This document shows, one piece after another, positions 18,849 through 30,623 of a stretch of 64,000 nt of DNA. Made by a program: the position numbers and the translations under genes. The notes under the pieces are model-generated. The model was not told where the DNA came from. It worked only from the letters and a program-made list of their open reading frames with translations, and searched no databases. Location of the stretch: contig NZ_QOHJ01000001.1 in assembly GCF_003319185.1 (NCBI RefSeq), positions 248,001-312,000 on the forward strand, read 5' to 3'. Source of the stretch: Blastococcus sp. TF02A-30 (GTDB taxonomy: Bacteria; Actinomycetota; Actinomycetes; Mycobacteriales; Geodermatophilaceae). Each line of letters opens with the position of its first letter. Position 1 is the stretch's first letter.

Positions 18849-20633
18849 ATGTGCGGCCTCTGCGGCGAGATCACGTTCGACGGCTCGACGGCTGACACGA
18901 CGGCCGTCGCCCGCATGGTGGAGGCCCTGGTCCCCCGGGGTCCGGACGGCCAGGGCTCGTGGAGCAACGGGCGGGTGGCCTTCGGGCACCGGCGGCTGTC
19001 GGTCATCGACCTGTCCACCTGCGGCTCGCAGCCCATGGTGGACAACGAGCTGGGCCTGACCGCGGTCTTCAACGGCTGCATCTACGACTACAAGGAGCTG
19101 CGCGCCGAGCTCGAGGGCCACGGCTACCGCTTCTTCTCGCACAGCGACACCGAGGTGATCCTCAAGGGCTACCACCACTGGGGCGTCGACGTGGTCGACC
19201 ACCTGCACGGGATGTTCGCCTTCGTCATCGCCGAGCGGGACACCGGCCGGGTGGTCATGGCCCGCGACCGGCTGGGCATCAAGCCGCTCTACCTGAGCGA
19301 GACGCCCGGCAAGCGGCTGCGCTTCGCCTCCACGCTGCCCGCGCTGCTGCGCGCCGGCGAGGTGGACACCTCGATCGACCCGGTGGCGCTGCACCACTAC
19401 CTGACCTGGCACGCCGTCGTCCCGGCGCCGCGGACCATCCTCAACGGCGTCCGGAAGCTGCCGCCGGCGACCGTGCGGGTGATCGAGGCCGACGGCACCA
19501 GCCGCGAGCACCGGTACTGGAACGCCACCTACGAGCGCCGAGCCGAGCACGCGGGCTGGTCGGCCCGCGACTGGGAGGACGCGATCGAGGAGGCGCTGCG
19601 GGTCGCCGTCCGCCGCCGGCTGGTCGCCGACATCCCGGTCGGTGTGCTGCTCTCCGGCGGGCTGGACTCGAGCCTGATCGTCGGCCTCCTCGCCCAGGAG
19701 GGGCAGACCGGACTGGCCACCTACTCGATCGGCTTCGAGTCCGCCGGCGGCCGCGAGGGCGACGAGTTCCAGTACTCCGACGTCATCGCCGAGCACTTCG
19801 CCACCGACCACCACCGCATCCGGGTCGGCTCCGACGAGCTGGCCGGCGCGCTGGGCCACGCGATCGGCGCGATGGCCGAGCCGATGGTCAGCCACGACGT
19901 CGTCGCCTTCGACCTGCTCAGCGAGCGGGTCTCGCAGTCGATCAAGGTCGTGCAGTCCGGCCAGGGCGCCGACGAGGTCTTCGCCGGCTACCACTGGTAC
20001 CCGCCGCTGGCCGGCGTCGGTCGCGAGGAGGCGGTGCAGACCTACGCCACGGCCTTCTTCGACCGCGACCACGCGCAGATGTGCCAGGTCGTCTCCGGCC
20101 GCTACATGCTCGACCAGGACCCGAGCCTGGCGTTCGTGCGCGACCACATGTCCGCCCCCGGCGCGGAGACCGCGGTGGACGCAGCGCTGCGCCTGGACAG
20201 CGAGGTCATGCTGGTCGACGACCCGGTGAAGCGGGTCGACAACATGTCCATGGCCTGGGGCCTGGAGGCGCGCGTCCCGTTCCTCGACCACGACCTCGTC
20301 GAGCTGGCCGCGCTCTGCCCGCCGGAGCTGAAGCTCGCCGACGGCGGCAAGGGCGTGCTCAAGGCGATCGGCCGGCGGATCATCCCGCCGGAGGTCATCG
20401 ACCGGCCCAAGGGCTACTTCCCGGTGCCGGCGATCACCCACCTCGAGGGCAAGGTGCTCGACCTGGTGCGCGACGCGCTCACCGACGACGCCGCCCGCGA
20501 ACGGGGCCTGTTCCGCCCCGAGTACGTGCAGGAGCTGCTCGCCGACCCCAACGGCGAGCTCACCCCGCTGCGCGGCAACAAGCTCTGGCAGCTCGGCCTG
20601 CTGGAGCTCTGGCTGCAGAACCACGGTGTCTGA
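18849..20633 (+). CDS. asnO: N-acetylglutaminylglutamine amidotransferase (asparagine synthase family)
   Basis: Probable amidotransferase that converts the terminal carboxylate of N-acetylglutaminylglutamine to the amide, giving the osmolyte NAGGN. Of 594 residues, the N-terminal class II glutaminase begins MCGLCGEITFDG, with Cys2 as nucleophile once Met is removed; this fixes ATG 18849 over an in-frame GTG at 18816. The synthase domain carries the PP-loop LLSGGLDSSLI near residue 270. The neighbour encodes the GNAT/ATP-grasp partner, overlapping by 8 bases; that pairing separates it from ordinary AsnB. Confidence 0.88.
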   Translation: MCGLCGEITFDGSTADTTAVARMVEALVPRGPDGQGSWSNGRVAFGHRRLSVIDLSTCGSQPMVDNELGLTAVFNGCIYDYKELRAELEGHGYRFFSHSDTEVILKGYHHWGVDVVDHLHGMFAFVIAERDTGRVVMARDRLGIKPLYLSETPGKRLRFASTLPALLRAGEVDTSIDPVALHHYLTWHAVVPAPRTILNGVRKLPPATVRVIEADGTSREHRYWNATYERRAEHAGWSARDWEDAIEEALRVAVRRRLVADIPVGVLLSGGLDSSLIVGLLAQEGQTGLATYSIGFESAGGREGDEFQYSDVIAEHFATDHHRIRVGSDELAGALGHAIGAMAEPMVSHDVVAFDLLSERVSQSIKVVQSGQGADEVFAGYHWYPPLAGVGREEAVQTYATAFFDRDHAQMCQVVSGRYMLDQDPSLAFVRDHMSAPGAETAVDAALRLDSEVMLVDDPVKRVDNMSMAWGLEARVPFLDHDLVELAALCPPELKLADGGKGVLKAIGRRIIPPEVIDRPKGYFPVPAITHLEGKVLDLVRDALTDDAARERGLFRPEYVQELLADPNGELTPLRGNKLWQLGLLELWLQNHGV

Positions 20634-22401
20634 GGAGATGACCACGGCACCCCGGCTGGCCGGTCACCGCCGTCGCACGGCGGTGGCGTCCACGCCCGAG
20701 CTGACCAGCCGGTCCTGGCACGAGCCGACGGCGCACGAGATCGAGGGCATGGCCTCCGACGTCGTGCTCGACCTGGGCTGGGGGCAGCTCGTCTTCGGCC
20801 AGACCTTCCGCGACCTGCGCGGGGTCGTCGACGTGCTGCGCGCCGAGGAGACCGGCCGGCGCGACATCTGCGTCTACCCGCGCGATCCGCAGGTCCTGGT
20901 CGGGATGGCGCCCGACGAGCTGTTCATCGACCCGTCGCTCACCTACCGGCTGGACCTGCACCGCTACCGCGCCCGCCCCGAGGTGATCCGCGGCGTCTTC
21001 GTGCGGACCGTGACCTCGCAGGCGGAGATGGAGGTCATCAACGACCTCTACTCGCGCAACGGCATGGTGACCGCGGACGCCACGACCATGTGGGCCAACC
21101 ACCGCACCCGAACCTTCACCTACCTGGTGGCCGAGGACACCCGCACGGGCAAGATCGTCGGCACGGTCACCGGCGTCGACCACGTGCTCGCCTTCGGCGA
21201 CCCGGAGGGCGGCACCAGCCTGTGGTGCCTGGTCGCCGACAAGCAGGACGCTCCCCCCGGCACCGGTGAGGCGCTGGTCCGCGTGCTGGCCGAGCGCTAC
21301 GTGGCCCGCGGCCGGGCCTACCTGGACCTCTCGGTCATGCACGACAACACCCCGGCGATCACGCTGTACCGCAAGCTCGGCTTCACCCGGGTCGCCGCCG
21401 TCTGCGTGAAGCGGAAGAACCCGATCAACACCCCGCTGTTCGCCGCACGGCCGCCGGGGCTGGAGAAGCTCAACCCCTACGCGCTGATCATCGCCGAGGA
21501 GGCGCTGCGGCGCGGGATCCGCGTCGAGGTCACCGACGCCGACTGGGGCGAGATGCGGCTGACCCTGGGCGGGCGCTCCGTGCTCACCCGCGAGTCGCTC
21601 TCGGAGTTCACCACCGCGGTGGCGCTGAGCCGCTGTGACGACAAGCGGGTGACCCGCCGGATCATGCGCCGCGCCGGGGTGCGCGTGGCCCAGGGGGCGC
21701 TGGCCTGCGAGGGCGACCTGGACGACGCCCGGGCGCTGCTGCGCGGCGTCGGCGACGTCGTCGTGAAGCCCGCACGGGGGGAGCAGGGCCGGGGCATCAC
21801 CGTCGGCGTCAAGGACGAGGCGGCCCTGGAGCGGGCGGTGGCGTTCGCGCTGCAGTTCTGCCCCGACGTGCTGGTCGAGGAGCGGGTCGAGGGTGAGGAC
21901 CTGCGGGTCGTCGTCATCGACCGCGAGGTGGTGGCCGCCGCCGTCCGCCGTCCGGCGGAGGTCGTGGGCGACGGGCGGCACGACGTCGCCGCGCTCGTGC
22001 GCTCCACCAGCCGCCGCCGCGAGCGGGCGACCGGCGGGGAGTCGCGGATCCCGCTGGACGACACGACCGCCGAGGTCGTCGCCGAGTCCGGGTACGCGAT
22101 GGACGACGTCCCGCCGAACGGCGAGCGGGTGCAGGTCCGGCGGACGGCGAACCTGCACACCGGGGGCACGATCGAGGACGTCACCGACCAGCTGCACCCG
22201 GAGATCGCCGAGGCGGCCATCCGGGCGGCCGAGGCGCTGGGCATCCCGGTCACCGGCATCGACTTCCTGGTGCCGGCGGTCGACGGCCCCGACTACGTGT
22301 TCATCGAGGCCAACGAGCGCCCCGGCCTGGCCAACCACGAGCCGCGGCCCACGGCCGAGCGCTTCGTCGACCTGCTCTTCCCCGAGACCCGCCGCCGTTG
22401 A
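20626..22401 (+). CDS. ngg: N-acetylglutaminylglutamine synthetase (GNAT plus ATP-grasp)
   Basis: A bifunctional enzyme that makes the acetylated dipeptide N-acetylglutaminylglutamine. Of 591 residues, a GNAT acetyltransferase domain covers about 120-270 (YLVAEDTRTGKIVGTVTGVD, DLSVMHDNTPAITLYRKLGF). An ATP-grasp ligase covers about 325-585, with VVKPARGEQGRGITVGV, VEERVEGEDLRVVVI and a metal-binding YVFIEANERPGLANH. The fusion and its place after the amidotransferase match known NAGGN loci. GTG 20626 is kept; ATG 20638 is an alternative. The third gene often found in such loci, a peptidase, is missing. Confidence 0.9.
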   Translation: MSEEMTTAPRLAGHRRRTAVASTPELTSRSWHEPTAHEIEGMASDVVLDLGWGQLVFGQTFRDLRGVVDVLRAEETGRRDICVYPRDPQVLVGMAPDELFIDPSLTYRLDLHRYRARPEVIRGVFVRTVTSQAEMEVINDLYSRNGMVTADATTMWANHRTRTFTYLVAEDTRTGKIVGTVTGVDHVLAFGDPEGGTSLWCLVADKQDAPPGTGEALVRVLAERYVARGRAYLDLSVMHDNTPAITLYRKLGFTRVAAVCVKRKNPINTPLFAARPPGLEKLNPYALIIAEEALRRGIRVEVTDADWGEMRLTLGGRSVLTRESLSEFTTAVALSRCDDKRVTRRIMRRAGVRVAQGALACEGDLDDARALLRGVGDVVVKPARGEQGRGITVGVKDEAALERAVAFALQFCPDVLVEERVEGEDLRVVVIDREVVAAAVRRPAEVVGDGRHDVAALVRSTSRRRERATGGESRIPLDDTTAEVVAESGYAMDDVPPNGERVQVRRTANLHTGGTIEDVTDQLHPEIAEAAIRAAEALGIPVTGIDFLVPAVDGPDYVFIEANERPGLANHEPRPTAERFVDLLFPETRRR

Positions 22402-22405
22402 AGGA

Positions 22406-22454
22406 CCCCCTGCCCCCCACCACTCGCACGCTCGTGGTGGGGCCCTGCAGGGGG
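22406..22454. terminator. Nested bidirectional hairpin between convergent genes
   Basis: An inner perfect 9-bp stem CCCCACCAC (22415-22423) / GTGGTGGGG (22434-22442) sits inside an outer 8-bp stem CCCCCTGC (22406-22413) / GCAGGGGG (22447-22454). It separates the plus-strand NAGGN operon from the minus-strand CoA-transferase-family gene. Confidence 0.8.
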
Positions 22455-22462
22455 CCGTTCCA

Positions 22463-23566
22463 TCACGTCGCCAGGCCGAGTTCGGCGCGGATCTCGTCCG
22501 TGTGCTGGCCGGGCTGCGGCACGCTGCCGACCGCGCCCGGGGTGCGGGAGAACCGCGGGGCGACGGCGGGCTGCACGGTGCCGTCGACCTCGGTGAACAC
22601 CCCCCGCTCGACGTTGTGCGGGTCGCGGGTGGCCTCGAGCAGCGACCACACGGGCGCCACGCAGGCGTCGGTGCCCTCGAACACCTGCCACCACTCCGCG
22701 CGGGTCCGCGACGCGAAGACCTCGGTGAACCGCGCGCGCAGCGCCGGCCACTGCCGCGGGTCGAAGCGATCAGGCAGCGTCTCGTCGCCGGCCAGCCCCA
22801 GCCCGGTGAGCAGCGCCGCGTAGAACTGCTCCTCCAGCGCCCCGACGGCGAGGAAGGCGCCGTCCGCGCAGGCGTAGACGTCGTAGAACGGCGCGCCGGT
22901 GTCCAGCAGGTTCCGGCCGCGCCGGTCGGTCCAGACACCGGCGTCGAGCATCCCGTGGATCATCGTGGTGAGGACGGCGGTGCCGTCGACGATCGCCGCG
23001 TCCACCACCTGCCCCTCCCCCGTCGCCCGGGCGTGCAGCAGCGCGGCCAGCGCACCCAGCGCCAGGAAGGCTCCCCCGCCGCCGAAGTCGCCGAGCAGGT
23101 TCAGCGGCGGGGCAGGCCGCTCGTCCGGCCGGCCCGATGCCCCCAGCGCGCCGGTCAACGCGATGTAGCCGATGTCGTGCCCGGCGGTGGGCGCGAGCGG
23201 GCCGGTCTGGCCCCAGCCGGTCATCCGGCCGTACACCAGCGCCGGGTTCTCCCCGAGCAGCTCGTCGGGACCGAGGCCCAGCCGCTCCATGACGCCGGGC
23301 CGGAACCCCTCGAGCAGCACGTCGGACCGGCGGACCAGCGCATGGACGACGTCGAGGTCGGCCGGGTCCTTGAGGTCCAGGGCGATGGAGCGCTTGCCCC
23401 GGTCGAGCAGCGAGGTGGCACCGAGCGAGCCGATCAGACCGCCGCGGGCGCCCTTCCGGTCGATCCGCACCACGTCGGCGCCGAGGTCGGCCAGCAGCAT
23501 GCCGCAGAACGGCCCCGGCCCCAGCCCGGCGAACTCCACCACGCGCACGCCCTGCAGCGGTCCCAC
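22463..23566 (-). CDS. mcr: Alpha-methylacyl-CoA racemase-like (CoA-transferase family III)
   Basis: Probable racemase of 2-methyl branched acyl-CoAs, needed for beta-oxidation of branched chains or sterol side chains. The 367 residues match AMACR length. VRVVEFAGLGPGPFCGMLLA starts the CoA-binding fold. GHDIGYIALTG and LNLLGDFGGGG carry the His and Asp that correspond to the catalytic acid/base pair of the mycobacterial racemase Mcr; DTGAPFYDVYAC follows. A CoA-transferase role is the alternative, but the conserved His favours racemase. Confidence 0.88.
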   Translation of the reverse strand: MGPLQGVRVVEFAGLGPGPFCGMLLADLGADVVRIDRKGARGGLIGSLGATSLLDRGKRSIALDLKDPADLDVVHALVRRSDVLLEGFRPGVMERLGLGPDELLGENPALVYGRMTGWGQTGPLAPTAGHDIGYIALTGALGASGRPDERPAPPLNLLGDFGGGGAFLALGALAALLHARATGEGQVVDAAIVDGTAVLTTMIHGMLDAGVWTDRRGRNLLDTGAPFYDVYACADGAFLAVGALEEQFYAALLTGLGLAGDETLPDRFDPRQWPALRARFTEVFASRTRAEWWQVFEGTDACVAPVWSLLEATRDPHNVERGVFTEVDGTVQPAVAPRFSRTPGAVGSVPQPGQHTDEIRAELGLAT

Positions 23567-23658
23567 GGCTGCTCCTCCCCTGCCCCGGACCGCGCCCGTG
23601 CGACCCTGTTCCGCGCATGCTGCCGCATCGCGGGGGCCGATCTGCAGGAGGGCGGGCG

Positions 23659-24033
23659 ATGGCGTACCTGCTCGCCGCCGTGGGCGGGGCGCTCGGCGCG
23701 CTGGGCCGCTGGGCGGTGTCCGATGCCCTCCCCCACCAGCCGGGCGGCTGGCCGTGGGCCACGCTCCTGGTCAACCTCACCGGGTGCTTCCTGATCGGTC
23801 TGCTGGTCGCCGTCCTCGCCGAGCGGTCCCCCGAGCCCGGCTGGGCGCGTCCGCTGCTCTCGGTCGGCCTGCTCGGCGGGTGGACCACGTACTCGGCGTT
23901 CGCCGTCGAGGTCGTCCGGGCCGGCAGCCCGCTGCTGGCCGGGGGGTACGTCGTCGCCTCCGTGCTGGGCGGCGTCCTCGCCGTCGTGGCCGGCGCGCTC
24001 GTGGTCCGCCGCCCGTCCCGGGTGCTGCGGTGA
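23659..24033 (+). CDS. crcB: Fluoride channel subunit (CrcB/Fluc), first of a pair
   Basis: A four-helix fluoride-export channel protein of 124 residues. GGALGALGRW near residue 10, NLTGCFLIGLL near 38 and the central GGWTTYSAF near 77 are Fluc motifs. ATG 23659 is chosen for AGGAGG 7 bases upstream; ATG 23617 lacks a ribosome site. The next gene overlaps by 4 bases and encodes a second Fluc subunit, as in organisms with heterodimeric channels. No fluoride riboswitch consensus was seen upstream. Confidence 0.9.
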   Translation: MAYLLAAVGGALGALGRWAVSDALPHQPGGWPWATLLVNLTGCFLIGLLVAVLAERSPEPGWARPLLSVGLLGGWTTYSAFAVEVVRAGSPLLAGGYVVASVLGGVLAVVAGALVVRRPSRVLR

Positions 24034-24386
24034 CGGCGCTGCTCGTGGCGGCCGGCGCGGTCGTGGGCGCACCGCTGCGGTTGCTGGCCACCCGGCTCGC
24101 CGTCCGCCGGGGCCGGGACGCCGCGGTGGGCACGCTGGTGGTCAACGTCCTCGGCAGCGCCGTCCTCGGTGCGCTGTTCGGCGCCGCCGACGTCGACGCG
24201 GCGGTCCTGGCCCTGGTCGGCACCGGGTTCTGCGGCACCCTGACCACCTTCTCCACCTTCGGGGCCGACGTCGTGCGGCTGGTGGAGCAGGGCGCGCTCC
24301 CCCGGGCGCTGGCCTACCTGGGTGCCACGCTGGTCCTGGGTATCGGTGCTGCCGCGGCGGCGTACGGGGCGGCCGGCCTGCTGTGA
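24030..24386 (+). CDS. crcB: Fluoride channel subunit (CrcB/Fluc), second of a pair
   Basis: The second Fluc subunit, 118 residues, with four hydrophobic helices. VVGAPLRLLATR near 12, VVNVLGSAVLGALFG near 40 and GFCGTLTTFSTFGAD near 73 match the family's Arg, Asn and TTFSTF (phenylalanine box) positions. The GTG start lies within GTGA at the first subunit's stop. The two sequences differ enough to suggest an antiparallel heterodimer. Confidence 0.9.
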   Translation: MTALLVAAGAVVGAPLRLLATRLAVRRGRDAAVGTLVVNVLGSAVLGALFGAADVDAAVLALVGTGFCGTLTTFSTFGADVVRLVEQGALPRALAYLGATLVLGIGAAAAAYGAAGLL

Positions 24387-24400
24387 CCGGCGCTCATGGG

Positions 24401-24406
24401 TAGGGT
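24401..24406 (+). promoter_or_regulatory. Candidate -10 hexamer upstream of otsA
   Basis: TAGGGT lies 10 bases before ATG 24417, 14 bases after the crcB stop. No Shine-Dalgarno is seen. A very short leader or none is inferred, so otsA would have its own promoter despite following crcB closely. Confidence 0.4.
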
Positions 24407-24416
24407 CGGTACCGGT

Positions 24417-25828
<1,412 letters not shown>

Positions 25829-25832
<4 letters not shown>

Positions 25833-26569
25833 GCCCCTCCCCCGCCCTCGAGGAGGCGCTGGCCGCCGTCGCCGGGCGCCGTCCGCTGCTCGTGGCCAGC
25901 GACTACGACGGCGTGCTCGCCCGGTTGCGCGACGTGCCCTCCGAGGCGGTCCCCGAGCCGGGCGTCGCCCGGGTCCTCGGCCGGCTGGCGGCCGCCGACG
26001 GCGTGACGGTGGCGCTGGTGAGCGGCCGGGGCGTCGCGGACCTGCAGACCACCAGCGGGCTGTCCGGCCCGTTCCGCTGGATCGGCAGCCACGGTGCGGA
26101 GTTCGACGGCCCGCTGACCGGCGAGCTGGCGCACCACCGCGACGAGCTGGCCGCCCGGATGGGGACGCTGGTCGACGCCGTCCCCGGCGCCCGGCTCGAG
26201 GTCAAGCCCGCGGCCGTCGCCGTGCACGTCCGGCAGGTCCGGGATCGGGATGCCGCTGCCGAGCTGCTCGCCCGGGCACGGGCGCAGGCCGATTCGTCAC
26301 TGACGCTGAAGCCTGGCAAGGACGTCCTCGAGCTGGCCGTCACGGATGCGGACAAGGGGACGGCGCTGCGCCGGCTGGCCGACGAGCTCGGGGCGCGGGC
26401 CGCGGTCTACCTCGGCGACGACGTCACCGACGAGGACGCCTTCCGCACGCTCGGCCCTGACGACCTGACGGTCAAGATCGGGGACGGCGAGACCGCGGCC
26501 CGGCACCGGGTCGACGACCCCGCCGCCGCCGTCGCGCTGCTGGAGCGCTTGGCCGACCTGCTCGCCTAG
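25829..26569 (+). CDS. otsB: Trehalose-6-phosphate phosphatase
   Basis: A HAD-superfamily phosphatase, 246 residues, that removes phosphate from trehalose 6-phosphate. HAD motif I is SDYDGVLA near residue 24, motif II LVSGRG near 67 and motif [14 protein letters not shown] near 195. Motif I has Val where most OtsB proteins have Thr (DxDGT); the two catalytic Asp are intact. The GTG start overlaps the otsA stop in GTGA. Confidence 0.93.
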
Positions 26570-26886
26570 CCCGCCGGCGCGCAGACGCGTCGCGCACGAC
26601 CGATCCGTGACAAAGGTCCCGAGCGCCCGGTCGTCGGCGCGGGATGTCGACTCCTGCGGTGCGCGGGCGCATTTCCGCAGGTGGAATGGTTCGCCCGGAA
26701 AAGGGAACTCCCGGTCACCTCAATTGCCGTGTCGACCCGTCGACCCGGGCGAGTCGCCGACCGAGCCCATGCACAACGATCCCGAAAACCATAGGGAATC
26801 AAGTTCCGGCGGCTGACTGGAGTCACAACAATCTCTCGCACACGGACGACACGGATCGTCGTCTTACCGCCAGAGAGGGAATTCCT
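26570..26886 (+). other. Intergenic region upstream of the first clustered chemoreceptor
   Basis: A 317-base gap, more A/T-rich than its surroundings. It holds a weak dyad ACGACCG/CGGTCGT (26596-26602, 26628-26634) that may end the otsAB transcript, three GTCGAC hexamers (26646, 26731, 26739) and CATTTCCG (26670-26677). Both words recur upstream of other che-cluster transcripts. I see no convincing promoter and no small ORF with a ribosome site. Confidence 0.5.
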
Positions 26887-28488
26887 GTGAGCAGATCTGC
26901 TCCCCCTGCCGCGCGGCGTGCCGGTTGGTTCGCCAACCGGGCGCTGGCGGTGAAGTTCACCATCCTCGTGAGCGTCGTGGTCGTCGCCTTCGTCGGCCTG
27001 CTCTCGGTCGTCATCGTCGGCAACGGCAACGTGCGCGAGTCCGAGGAGCACCTCGCCCAGCTCAGCAGCGCGCAGGAGCTGGTGCTGCAGATCGACACCC
27101 GGGCCAGCGAGCTCAAGGTCGACGGCTACAAGGCCGTCGTCCGATCCGACCCGGCCGGGCAGCTCGAGGAGCTGGCCGAGGACGTGGCCACTCCCGAGGG
27201 CCTCATCGACGAACTCGACGCCATCGGCCTGACCGGCGAGGCGGGCGACGCGGTCGCCGCCCTGGAGGCCAGCTTCGGCGCCTACACCGACGCCATCACC
27301 GCTTTCGTCAACGGGGCGGTGGCCGACCAGGCGGCCGCCCGCACCCGCTGGGAGGACATCCAGGCGGCAAACGACCTCACCGATGCTGCCGTCGGTACCG
27401 CCAAGGACGCGATCGCGGCTGCGCACGAGGCGGGCGAGGAGCACCTGGACAGCACGATCAGCACGTCGCAGACGATGAGCATCGCCGTGGCGGTCGCCGG
27501 CATCGCGGTGGTCCTGCTCCTCAGCTGGATGACGATGCGCTCGGTGACCCGCCCGGTGCTCCTGGTCAAGAAGTCGCTCGACGCGCTGGCGACCGGTGAC
27601 CTGACGCAGGACATCCCGGTGACCAGCTCGTGCGAGGCGGGCCAGATGGCCGCGTCGTTGAACAAGGCCCAGGCCAACATGCGCGAGGTGCTCGCCGGCG
27701 TCGCCGCTTCCGCGAACGCGGTGGCCGCCTCCTCGGAGGAGCTGTCGGCGTCCTCCACCCAGATCGCGGCGTCGGCCGAGGAGACCTCGTCCCAGTCGGC
27801 GGTCGTCTCCAGCGCAGCCGAGGAGGTCTCCCGGAGCGTGGAGACGGTGGCCGCGGGTGCCGAGCAGATGGGTGCCTCCATCCGCGAGATCGCCTCCAAC
27901 GCCGCCGAGGCGTCCGAGGTTGCGGCCCGCGCGGTGACCGCGGCGGAGCGGACAACGGCGACGGTGGCCCGGCTGGGTGACTCGAGCGCGGAGATCGGCA
28001 ACGTGGTCAAGGTGATCACGAGCATCGCGGAGCAGACGAATCTGCTGGCGCTCAACGCCACGATCGAGGCGGCCCGGGCAGGGGAGGCCGGCAAGGGCTT
28101 CGCCGTCGTGGCCAACGAGGTCAAGGAGCTGGCCCAGGAGACGGCGAAGGCCACCGAGGACATCGCCCGCCGCGTCCAGGCGATCCAGGGCGACACCAGC
28201 GCCGCGGTCACGGCCATCGAGGAGATCAGCGGCATCGTCGCCCAGATCTCCGACCGGCAGACCACCATCGCCAGCGCGGTGGAGGAGCAGACGGCCACCA
28301 CCAACGAGATGTCGCGGTCGGTGCAGGAGGCAGCCGGCGGGTCCGGCCAGATCGCGGAGAACATCACCAGCGTCTCCGGTGCCGCGGACGCCACCACGCA
28401 GGCGCTGGCCCAGACCCGGATCGCCGTCGACGAGCTGTCCCAGATGGCCGCCGAGCTCCGCACGAGCGTCGGGAGGTTCACCTACTGA
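26887..28488 (+). CDS. Methyl-accepting chemotaxis protein, tandem receptor 1
   Basis: A 533-residue chemoreceptor. TM1 spans about 20-42, a helical extracytoplasmic sensor about 45-195, TM2 about 198-218, HAMP about 219-270 ([19 protein letters not shown]), and the signalling coiled coil follows with tip [26 protein letters not shown] precedes GTG 26887. HAMP contains an unusual Cys (SSCEAGQ). The C-terminus is VGRFTY. It is followed by its own hairpin terminator, so it is probably a monocistronic unit in a tandem array. Confidence 0.92.
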   Translation: MSRSAPPAARRAGWFANRALAVKFTILVSVVVVAFVGLLSVVIVGNGNVRESEEHLAQLSSAQELVLQIDTRASELKVDGYKAVVRSDPAGQLEELAEDVATPEGLIDELDAIGLTGEAGDAVAALEASFGAYTDAITAFVNGAVADQAAARTRWEDIQAANDLTDAAVGTAKDAIAAAHEAGEEHLDSTISTSQTMSIAVAVAGIAVVLLLSWMTMRSVTRPVLLVKKSLDALATGDLTQDIPVTSSCEAGQMAASLNKAQANMREVLAGVAASANAVAASSEELSASSTQIAASAEETSSQSAVVSSAAEEVSRSVETVAAGAEQMGASIREIASNAAEASEVAARAVTAAERTTATVARLGDSSAEIGNVVKVITSIAEQTNLLALNATIEAARAGEAGKGFAVVANEVKELAQETAKATEDIARRVQAIQGDTSAAVTAIEEISGIVAQISDRQTTIASAVEEQTATTNEMSRSVQEAAGGSGQIAENITSVSGAADATTQALAQTRIAVDELSQMAAELRTSVGRFTY

Positions 28489-28510
28489 GCGATCCCGACC
28501 TTCCCCTGGC

Positions 28511-28546
28511 GGACGCCGGTGGCGACTTCGGTCGCCGCCGGCGTCC
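28511..28546 (+). terminator. Hairpin terminator with TTCG tetraloop after receptor 1
   Basis: 16-bp arms 28511-28526 and 28531-28546 pair completely except for one G-U wobble, closed by a TTCG loop. TCATTTC follows as a weak T-rich tail. It is structurally like the hairpins after receptors 2 and 3. Confidence 0.85.
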
Positions 28547-28750
28547 GTCATTTCCGCGGCTCCGCCGGATGTCGACAAAACGGCCCGGGAATGGCGGTCA
28601 CCGACCAATTCCGGAACGCGACCACGACACGACCGCTCAATACTAAGAGATCTCGGAATCCCGGGTCAGCATTCGTCCGACGCGGCAGGCGTCGCACCCC
28701 GCTCGGCAGGCGCTCCCGCGCTGTGCCGGCCGACCCAGGAAAAGAGCACC

Positions 28751-30397
28751 ATGTCTTCTCGCACGCATCTCCCCTCGCGCGGGGGCGGGCCCGCGCGGCA
28801 CTGGTACCGCGACCGCGGGATCGCCACGCGGATCTTCGCCGTGAGCTCGGCGCTGCTGCTGGGCACGGTGGCGGCCACCGTCTGCGGCGTCTCCGGCGTC
28901 GATCGGATCAGCGACCTGCACGACGAGGCGACGGCGGCTGTCGCCGCCCAGCGGACGGTCGAGGACGCCCGGTACGACCTGTTGTGGGCGGCCAACTGGC
29001 AGAACATCACCGCCTGGAAGGCGCGGGTCGACGGCGGAGCGGTCGCCGCGGCACCCGAGGGCGACAACGTGCCCAACTACCGGGACGGCGCCGAGGGCTT
29101 CGAGCAGCTCTTCGACCTCGACCGGTCGCAGCTCGACGAGACGGCCGAGGCCAGCCTGGACACCATCGAGGCCAACTGGGCCCAGATGAGCGACTACAAC
29201 GACCAGATCTTCGCGCTGTGGCAGCAGGACCGGCTCGACGAGGGCGACGCCCTCTCCACCGGTGAGAAGTGGGACGTCTTCTACGTCCTCGACCAGGCGA
29301 TGGTGGAGCTCGTCGAGTCGGTCGACGCGCGGGTCGCGCAGACCGAGGAGGCCGTCGTCGACGCCCGCACCGAGACCATCACCCTTGCGGTGCTCGTCTC
29401 GGTCATCGCCGCGATGCTCGGCGCGGGGCTGGCCTTCGTGGTGTCGCGGGGCATCGTCCGCGGCGTGCGCGACGTCCAGGGCGCGCTGGAGCGGCTGGCG
29501 GACAACGACCTGACCGCCCGGCTCCCGGTGCGCGGCCGGGACGAGGTCGGCCAGATGGCCGTGGCGCTCAACACCGCGGCCACGGGCATGGCCGACACCG
29601 TCGCGCAGATCGTGGCCTCGGCCGGCGCGGTGGCGGCGTCGTCGGAGGAGCTGTCGGCGTCCTCGGCGCAGATCGCGGCGTCGGCGGAGGAGACCTCCGC
29701 GCAGTCCGGTGTCGTGTCCAGCGCCGCGGAGGAGGTCTCGCGCAGCGTGGAGACGGTGGCCGCCGGCGCTGAGCAGATGGGCGCGTCGATCCGGGAGATC
29801 GCGACCAACGCCGCGGAGGCCTCTGAGGTCGCGGCCCGCGCGGTGACCGCGGCGGAGCGGACGACGGCGACGGTGGCCAAGCTGGGGGAGTCCTCGGCCG
29901 AGATCGGCAACGTCGTGAAGGTGATCACGAGCATCGCCGAGCAGACCAACCTGCTGGCGCTGAACGCCACGATCGAGGCGGCACGGGCCGGGGAGGCCGG
30001 CAAGGGCTTCGCGGTGGTGGCCAACGAGGTCAAGGAGCTGGCGCAGGAGACGGCGAAGGCGACCGAGGACATCGCGCAGCGGGTGCTCGCCATCCAGGGC
30101 GACACGGGGGCGGCGGTCACCGCGATCGAGGAGATCTCGAGCATCGTCGCCCAGATCTCCGACCGGCAGACCACCATCGCCAGCGCGGTGGAGGAGCAGA
30201 CGGCCACGACCAACGAGATGAGCCGCTCGGTGCAGGAGGCGGCCGGCGGATCCGGCCAGATCGCGGAGAACATCACCAGCGTGTCCACCGCGGCCGACGC
30301 CACCACCCAGGCGCTGACCCAGACCCGCACCGCCGTCGACGAGCTGTCGCGGATGGCCGCCGACCTGCGCACCACGGTCGGCCGTTTCACCTACTGA
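28751..30397 (+). CDS. Methyl-accepting chemotaxis protein, tandem receptor 2
   Basis: A 548-residue chemoreceptor. TM1 lies about 28-48, a helical sensor about 50-208 rich in Trp ([31 protein letters not shown]), TM2 about 210-232, HAMP to about 285, then the shared signalling domain. ATG 28751 follows a weak AGGAAAAGAG. The sensor differs strongly from its neighbours while the signalling half is nearly identical to theirs, so ligands probably differ. It ends VGRFTY. Confidence 0.92.
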   Translation: MSSRTHLPSRGGGPARHWYRDRGIATRIFAVSSALLLGTVAATVCGVSGVDRISDLHDEATAAVAAQRTVEDARYDLLWAANWQNITAWKARVDGGAVAAAPEGDNVPNYRDGAEGFEQLFDLDRSQLDETAEASLDTIEANWAQMSDYNDQIFALWQQDRLDEGDALSTGEKWDVFYVLDQAMVELVESVDARVAQTEEAVVDARTETITLAVLVSVIAAMLGAGLAFVVSRGIVRGVRDVQGALERLADNDLTARLPVRGRDEVGQMAVALNTAATGMADTVAQIVASAGAVAASSEELSASSAQIAASAEETSAQSGVVSSAAEEVSRSVETVAAGAEQMGASIREIATNAAEASEVAARAVTAAERTTATVAKLGESSAEIGNVVKVITSIAEQTNLLALNATIEAARAGEAGKGFAVVANEVKELAQETAKATEDIAQRVLAIQGDTGAAVTAIEEISSIVAQISDRQTTIASAVEEQTATTNEMSRSVQEAAGGSGQIAENITSVSTAADATTQALTQTRTAVDELSRMAADLRTTVGRFTY

Positions 30398-30411
30398 GCC
30401 ACCGGCTCGGG

Positions 30412-30445
30412 GGAGGGGTGGTGGCCTGCGGGCCGCCACCCCTCC
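30412..30445 (+). terminator. Hairpin terminator after receptor 2
   Basis: 15-bp arms 30412-30426 and 30431-30445 pair with one wobble around a TGCG loop, followed by GCCATTCC. Confidence 0.85.
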
Positions 30446-30623
30446 GCCATTCCTGCGGCACCGGAAATCGCCAGGTCGACAATTCCGGAGCGGTCGCCGA
30501 ACAATCTCGCCGGCGCCCCTGCGACACGCCACGGGATGCGATTCCGCACCGGTCGGAATGCGCCACTCTGTCGCGCACCGAACAGCTCCGGGCCCGTCCG
30601 GAATCCCGACGCAGGAGAACACC

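Noticed and set aside
23567-23658. Fluoride riboswitch upstream of the crcB pair
   Set aside because: The short GC-rich leader lacks the conserved riboswitch sequence and pseudoknot pattern.
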